A DNA stretch of 9,758 bases from an uncultured Oscillospiraceae bacterium. GTDB lineage: Bacteria; Bacillota; Clostridia; Oscillospirales; Oscillospiraceae. The notes under the pieces are model-generated. The model was not told where the DNA came from. It searched no databases and saw nothing but the letters and a program-made list of their open reading frames with translations. Shown in pieces: positions 6,569 through 9,758 of the stretch. A program made the position numbers and the translations under genes. Numbering within the stretch: the first letter of the stretch is position 1; the number at the start of each line of letters is the position of its first letter. The DNA lies in NCBI GenBank assembly GCA_904398675.1, contig CAJFPI010000205.1, positions 1 to 9,758 of the forward strand. Direction: 5' to 3'.

Positions 6569-7438
6569 CTACAGCAGTGCAGCTTCGGCCTCTTCCTCGT
6601 CCTCCGAAACCGCATCCTTTTCAGCCGTCCTCTGCTCCAGGAGCCACGGAGCCGCCAGAAATTGCCGCAGAGTCTTATTGAACAGCGCATAATCATGGCC
6701 GGTGCAAATCCGCTCATCCATCACGACGCTCAAGGGCATCAGCTTGTCCTTAAGGTTGCCGGAGAGATAATTGGGGATGGATTTCCCCATGCTGAGAAAG
6801 ACGCTGGTGGTGCCGAACTCGTAAATATGGTGGTAAATATGGGTGGTATTGATGGACGCCAGGTTGGTGATAAACATACTGGTATGGAAGGGGCTGAGGT
6901 CAATGATACTGCGGGGCAGCAGCCCGCGCCGGTCCAGAAACCGCACCACCGCCATTACAAGGTGCGGCAGGAACGGCAGAGAAAACATAAACGCCGCGAA
7001 TTTATCGGTCCGGTTCATGTGGACCGGGCGGCTGTTTTCCGAAATGAGGGCGTTGATTCGCCTGTTGATGGAAAACACATCGTCTCCCGGTTCCATAAAA
7101 ACCTTGATGGTGGTCTCGTCCGGCGTACCGTCCGCCCTGTTTTTCAGCATCACAAAGCTAACACAGAAGTGATTGCGGTCATAGACGCGGCTGTTCACAA
7201 CAAAACGGTTAACATAGGGATGCTTCAGCGCCGCCATGTAGTAGGCCGCAATCACCACAGCCATGCGGCTGAGGCGAATCCCCCGCTCCCGGTGGACATC
7301 CCGGATATATGCTTTGATGACCTCCTCATCAATATACTCTGTCACATAGTTCTGGGCATCCACCCGCTTGGGCATGATAAAGGGGATGGCCTGTTCAATG
7401 GCGGTCAGCCCTTTTGCTCGCTTGCCGTCTGCACGCAT
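6569..7438 (-). CDS. Stand-alone 2-oxoacid dehydrogenase E2 / CAT-fold acyltransferase-like protein, degenerate active site
   Basis: The 289-aa protein resembles the catalytic domain of dihydrolipoamide acyltransferases (E2), which shares its fold with chloramphenicol acetyltransferase. It has no lipoyl or E3-binding domain. Recognisable stretches (numbering from 7438) are the N-terminal GLTAIEQAIPFIMPKR, a central MFITNLASINTTHIYHH and EFGTTSVFLSMGKSIP (about 207-222), then MPLSVVMDERICTG (234-247). The last corresponds to the E2 signature DHRxxDG, but His is replaced by Glu (E242) and Asp by Thr (T246), so normal acyl transfer looks unlikely. Residues about 148-175 hold a hydrophobic stretch, and the C-terminus ends in an acidic tail (EDEEEAE). 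I chose ATG 7438: AAGGAGG lies 10 bases upstream, and the promoter predicts transcription starting near 7495, too close to the longer ATG at 7492. Many clostridia carry proteins loosely annotated as E2 of this form; the real function is unknown to me. No E1 or E3 genes are nearby. Confidence 0.75.
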   Translation of the reverse strand: MRADGKRAKGLTAIEQAIPFIMPKRVDAQNYVTEYIDEEVIKAYIRDVHRERGIRLSRMAVVIAAYYMAALKHPYVNRFVVNSRVYDRNHFCVSFVMLKNRADGTPDETTIKVFMEPGDDVFSINRRINALISENSRPVHMNRTDKFAAFMFSLPFLPHLVMAVVRFLDRRGLLPRSIIDLSPFHTSMFITNLASINTTHIYHHIYEFGTTSVFLSMGKSIPNYLSGNLKDKLMPLSVVMDERICTGHDYALFNKTLRQFLAAPWLLEQRTAEKDAVSEDEEEAEAALL

Positions 7439-7448
7439 TGCTCGATAC

Positions 7449-7454
7449 CCTCCT
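7449..7454 (-). promoter_or_regulatory. Ribosome binding site that decides the E2-like gene start
   Basis: AGGAGG on the minus strand (within AAGGAGGG), 10 bases before the ATG at 7438. Nothing similar precedes the ATG at 7492. Confidence 0.7.
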
Positions 7455-7501
7455 TCGCACCGCCGCAATGCAAAGCACCACAGCAGTCTCATGTGTTCAT
7501 C

Positions 7502-7530
7502 AGTATACAGGATATTCCCATAAAATGCAA
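7502..7530 (-). promoter_or_regulatory. Sigma-A-type promoter for the E2-like gene
   Basis: Read on the minus strand: TTGCAT (7530-7525), a 17-base spacer, TATACT (7507-7502). The predicted transcript starts near 7495, leaving a leader of about 57 bases to the ATG at 7438. The -35 hexamer is the same as that of the murC promoter. Confidence 0.7.
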
Positions 7531-7597
7531 ATTTTTTCCCATGGCAGAAAAACTAAAAAAATTTATGACTGGCTAAAAATCTTTTTAATTTTTATGG

Positions 7598-7625
7598 TTG
7601 ATTATTTCCATTTGTGTGATATACT
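7598..7625 (+). promoter_or_regulatory. Extended -10 promoter for serC-serA
   Basis: TTGATT (7598-7603), a 16-base spacer and TATACT (7620-7625) preceded by TGA, giving an extended -10. The very A/T-rich stretch 7545-7595, with A and T runs, lies directly upstream and could act as an UP element. The leader from about 7632 to 7681 contains AGAGGAGG before serC and no riboswitch or T-box that I recognise. Confidence 0.7.
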
Positions 7626-7681
7626 GGAGGTGCTAATCCAAAGACGCTGCAAATGCTAGTCGCTTTAGAGGAGGAAACACG

Positions 7682-8770
7682 ATGAAGTACGGACGCATCT
7701 ACAACTTTTCCGCAGGTCCCGCCACCATGCCCGAGCCGGTTTTGGAGGAGATCCGGGACGAAATGATGAACTACCGGGGCTCCGGTATGTGCGTCATGGA
7801 GATGAGCCACCGCTCCAAGGTTTATCAGCAGATCATTGACGAGGCCGAGCAGGATCTGCGTGACCTGATGAACATTCCTGACAACTATAAGGTGCTCTTC
7901 ATCCAGGGCGGCGCCACCCTGCAGTTCGCCATGATCCCCATGAACCTGATGAAGAACGGCGTGGCCTGCTATGTGGAGACCGGCGCCTGGTCCAAGAAGG
8001 CCATCTCCGAGGCCAAGAAGTATGGCGATGTCCATGTGGTGGCCAGCAGCAAGGACCGCAACTACAGCTATATCCCCAACTGCGACGATCTGGATATTCC
8101 CGACAACGCTGACTACGTCTACATCTGCGAGAATGAGACCATCCACGGCGTGACCTGGCCCAAGCTCCCCAACACCAAGGGCCACATCCTGGTCAGCGAC
8201 CAGAGCTCCATGTTCCTCTCCAAGCCCTGCAACGTGTCTGACTACGGCCTGATCTATGCTGGCGTGCAGAAAAATGTGGGCCCCGCCGGCATGGTGGTGG
8301 TCATCATCCGCGAGGATCTGATTCGCGACGACCTGGATCCGAAGGTCCCCATCTACATGAGCTACAAGACCCACGCCGACAACGGCTCCATGTACAACAC
8401 CCCCAACTGCTGGGCTATCTACTGCTGCGGCAAGGTCTTCAAGTACCTCAAGAGCATCGGCGGCCTGGAGGCCATGTACAAGATGAACCTGGACAAGGCA
8501 AAGGTCATGTATGATTTCCTGGACAGCTCCAAGATGTTCAAGGGTACTGTGGACAAGGAGTTCCGCTCCCTGATGAACATTCCCTTCGTCACCGAGAGCG
8601 CTGAGCTGGACGCCAAGGTTGTCGCCGCCACCAAGGAGGCCGGCTTTGACAATCTGAAGGGCCACAAGAGTGTGGGCGGTCTGCGGGCCAGCGTTTACAA
8701 CGCCATGCCCAAGGACGGCGTCGAGGCTCTGGTGGCATTCCTGAAGGACTACGAGGCCAAGAACGGCTGA
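7682..8770 (+). CDS. serC: Phosphoserine aminotransferase
   Basis: This PLP enzyme transaminates 3-phosphohydroxypyruvate with glutamate to give O-phospho-L-serine, the second step of serine synthesis; the family also serves 3-hydroxy-4-phosphohydroxythreonine in some bacteria. The 362-aa protein begins with the typical YNFSAGPATMP. It shows MEMSHRS (39-45, substrate Arg at 44), QGGATLQF (75-82, Firmicutes style, in place of the GRGQF of E. coli), W103 that stacks on the cofactor, NETIHG (151-156), D173 in SDQSS, and the PLP lysine K197 in YAGVQKNVGPAG. GGAGG lies about 8 bases before the ATG. Strong preference for AAG, GAC, ATC and CTG codons, shared with serA, suggests high expression. It is first in an operon with serA, 92 bases downstream. 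Confidence 0.97.
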   Translation: MKYGRIYNFSAGPATMPEPVLEEIRDEMMNYRGSGMCVMEMSHRSKVYQQIIDEAEQDLRDLMNIPDNYKVLFIQGGATLQFAMIPMNLMKNGVACYVETGAWSKKAISEAKKYGDVHVVASSKDRNYSYIPNCDDLDIPDNADYVYICENETIHGVTWPKLPNTKGHILVSDQSSMFLSKPCNVSDYGLIYAGVQKNVGPAGMVVVIIREDLIRDDLDPKVPIYMSYKTHADNGSMYNTPNCWAIYCCGKVFKYLKSIGGLEAMYKMNLDKAKVMYDFLDSSKMFKGTVDKEFRSLMNIPFVTESAELDAKVVAATKEAGFDNLKGHKSVGGLRASVYNAMPKDGVEALVAFLKDYEAKNG

Positions 8771-8785
8771 GTTCTCCCTCTCCCC

Positions 8786-8813
8786 TCCCCCGCTGATTTC
8801 CGGCGGCGGGGGA
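8786..8813 (+). other. GC-rich hairpin between serC and serA, without a T run
   Basis: An 8-bp stem TCCCCCGC (8786-8793) / GCGGGGGA (8806-8813) closes a 12-base loop. What follows (ACCATTCCTG) is not T-rich, so it is a poor Rho-independent terminator. It may instead protect the 3' end of the serC message or tune the serC:serA ratio. Confidence 0.5.
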
Positions 8814-8862
8814 ACCATTCCTGTACAAACTTTGAACGACTGAAACGAGGAGACGATACAAT

Positions 8863-9758
8863 ATGAGAATTTTGGTTACCGACGGAATGGACAAGACCGC
8901 TCTGGCCAAGCTGAAGGAAAACGGTCACGAGGTTGTTGAGCAGTTCTACGCTCCCGAGGAGCTGGGCAAGGCCCTGCGGGACTTTGACGCGGTTGTTGTC
9001 CGCAGCGCCACCAAGGTCCGTGCCAACCATATTGACGAGGCCAAGGGCGGCAAGCTGAAACTCATTATCCGCGGCGGCGTGGGCGTTGACAACATCGACG
9101 TAAAGTATGCCGAGGACAACGGCATCACCGTGAAGAACACCCCCCGCGCCTCCTCCAACTCTGTTGCTGAGCTGGCCCTGGCCCATATGCTCTCCTGCTC
9201 CCGCTATATCTCCATCGCCGGCCACACCATGCGTGAGGACAAGTGGGAGAAGAAGGCCTACGGCAAGGGCATCGAGATCGAGGGCAAAACCCTTGGCATC
9301 ATCGGCTTTGGCCGCATCGGCCAGGCTCTGGGCCGCAAGGCCAAGGCCCTGGGCATGACTGTTATCGCTGAGGATATTTACCATGTCCCCGGCATCGAGG
9401 AGGAAATGGGCATCAAGTATGTGGAGCTGGATGAGCTGCTCTCCCGGGCCGACTATATCTCCCTCCACACCCCCTCCCTCAACGGCGTCAAGCTGATCCG
9501 CAAGGAGAACATTGACAAGATGAAGGACGGCGTGGTGTTCATCAACACCTCCCGCGGCGACAACGTGGACGAGGCCGATCTCCTGGAGGCCCTGAACTCC
9601 GGCAAGATCCGCGCCGCCGGCCTGGACGTGTACGCCGACGAGCCCGCCACCAACAAGGCCCTCTACAGCCATCCCAACGTCTCCTGCACCCCCCACATCG
9701 GCGCCGCCACCAAGGAGGCCCAGCAGCGCATCGGCATGGAGATCGTGGACATCATCGA
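8863..9758 (+). CDS. serA: D-3-phosphoglycerate dehydrogenase (3'-partial)
   Basis: This NAD-dependent enzyme oxidises 3-phosphoglycerate to 3-phosphohydroxypyruvate, the first step of L-serine synthesis and the one that feeds SerC. The 298 codons visible run off the end of the window with no stop. They cover the substrate-binding half (VRSATKV 46-52, GGVGVDNID 71-79), the Rossmann fold with GFGRIGQ (148-154) and the acidic residues ED (170-171) that bind the NAD ribose, and the catalytic set R231 (NTSRGD), E260 (ADEP) and H278 (TPHIG). The reading returns to the substrate-binding fold at the edge, so any ACT or ASB regulatory domain would lie beyond 9758 and cannot be judged. The ATG at 8863 follows GAGGAG with a rather long 10-base spacing. 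Order serC-serA in one operon is common in clostridia. Confidence 0.95.
   Translation, partial: MRILVTDGMDKTALAKLKENGHEVVEQFYAPEELGKALRDFDAVVVRSATKVRANHIDEAKGGKLKLIIRGGVGVDNIDVKYAEDNGITVKNTPRASSNSVAELALAHMLSCSRYISIAGHTMREDKWEKKAYGKGIEIEGKTLGIIGFGRIGQALGRKAKALGMTVIAEDIYHVPGIEEEMGIKYVELDELLSRADYISLHTPSLNGVKLIRKENIDKMKDGVVFINTSRGDNVDEADLLEALNSGKIRAAGLDVYADEPATNKALYSHPNVSCTPHIGAATKEAQQRIGMEIVDII

Noticed and set aside
5751..6692. Plus-strand open frame across the PPTase gene
   Set aside because: It starts inside the terminator stem and is antisense to a gene with clear family motifs.
6461..7576. 371-codon plus-strand open frame opposite the E2-like gene
   Set aside because: Antisense to a recognisable CAT-fold domain that has its own promoter and ribosome site; the translation has no coherent family signal.
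7631..7681. Possible regulatory RNA in the serC leader
   Set aside because: The leader is about 50 bases, too short for a T-box or known serine/glycine-responsive riboswitch, and the only pairing is weak and bulged.
8771..8793. Possible G-quadruplex on the minus strand (G5-A-G4-AGA-G3)
   Set aside because: Only three G tracts of three or more are present; a fourth is missing, so a stable quadruplex is not supported.
7592..8818. 408-codon minus-strand open frame opposite serC
   Set aside because: Shadow frame caused by strong codon bias in serC; Val/His/Gly-rich with no motifs.
8749..9696. 315-codon minus-strand open frame opposite serA
   Set aside because: Same effect as for serC; the plus strand carries the complete dehydrogenase motifs.

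Overview
The window is GC-rich (roughly 60 % by eye) chromosomal DNA whose proteins look like those of a gut-type clostridium of the Oscillospiraceae (Flavonifractor / Intestinimonas / Oscillibacter-like). This is inferred from the Firmicutes-style SerC, the Oad/Pyc-type carboxyltransferase end, AGGAGG ribosome sites and GC content; no rRNA or other marker gene is present. No mobile element, tRNA, rRNA or CRISPR array is visible. It is mostly housekeeping DNA, read as short transcription units in alternating directions and separated by clear hairpin terminators.

Layout. Bases 2-388 (+) are the C-terminal end of an oxaloacetate decarboxylase alpha / pyruvate carboxylase B type protein. A hairpin terminator (418-457) follows and is shared with the converging unit. 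Bases 485-2658 (-) are a two-gene operon: cca (tRNA CCA-adding enzyme) and nfo (endonuclease IV), joined by a 4-base GTGA stop/start overlap. The divergent spacer 2659-2842 holds a good murC promoter and a perfect 14-bp palindrome. Bases 2843-4810 (+) carry murC (first amino-acid ligation in peptidoglycan synthesis) and a stand-alone prolyl-tRNA editing-domain protein, ending in a terminator. Bases 4936-5738 (+) are deoD (purine nucleoside phosphorylase) with its own promoter; a second shared terminator (5757-5788) follows. Bases 5820-7438 (-) hold a stand-alone E2/CAT-fold acyltransferase-like gene followed by a 4'-phosphopantetheinyl transferase. The divergent spacer 7439-7681 carries one promoter for each direction. 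Bases 7682-9758 (+) are serC and the 5' part of serA, two steps of the phosphorylated L-serine pathway.

How the genes relate. serC and serA form a clear pathway pair. cca and nfo are coupled in translation but not in an obvious pathway. murC and the tRNA editing gene appear co-transcribed; both deal with alanine (MurC adds L-Ala to UDP-MurNAc, and this editing family typically removes Ala from tRNA-Pro), which may be coincidence. The least ordinary part is the E2-like / phosphopantetheinyl transferase pair: the acyltransferase-like protein has lost the catalytic His and Asp of its family's signature, and the spacer between the two genes is strongly structured. I see no convincing new multi-gene system here; that pair is the best lead. 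Two start codons (nfo and the E2-like gene) are placed downstream of the longest open frame because ribosome-site and promoter positions require it.
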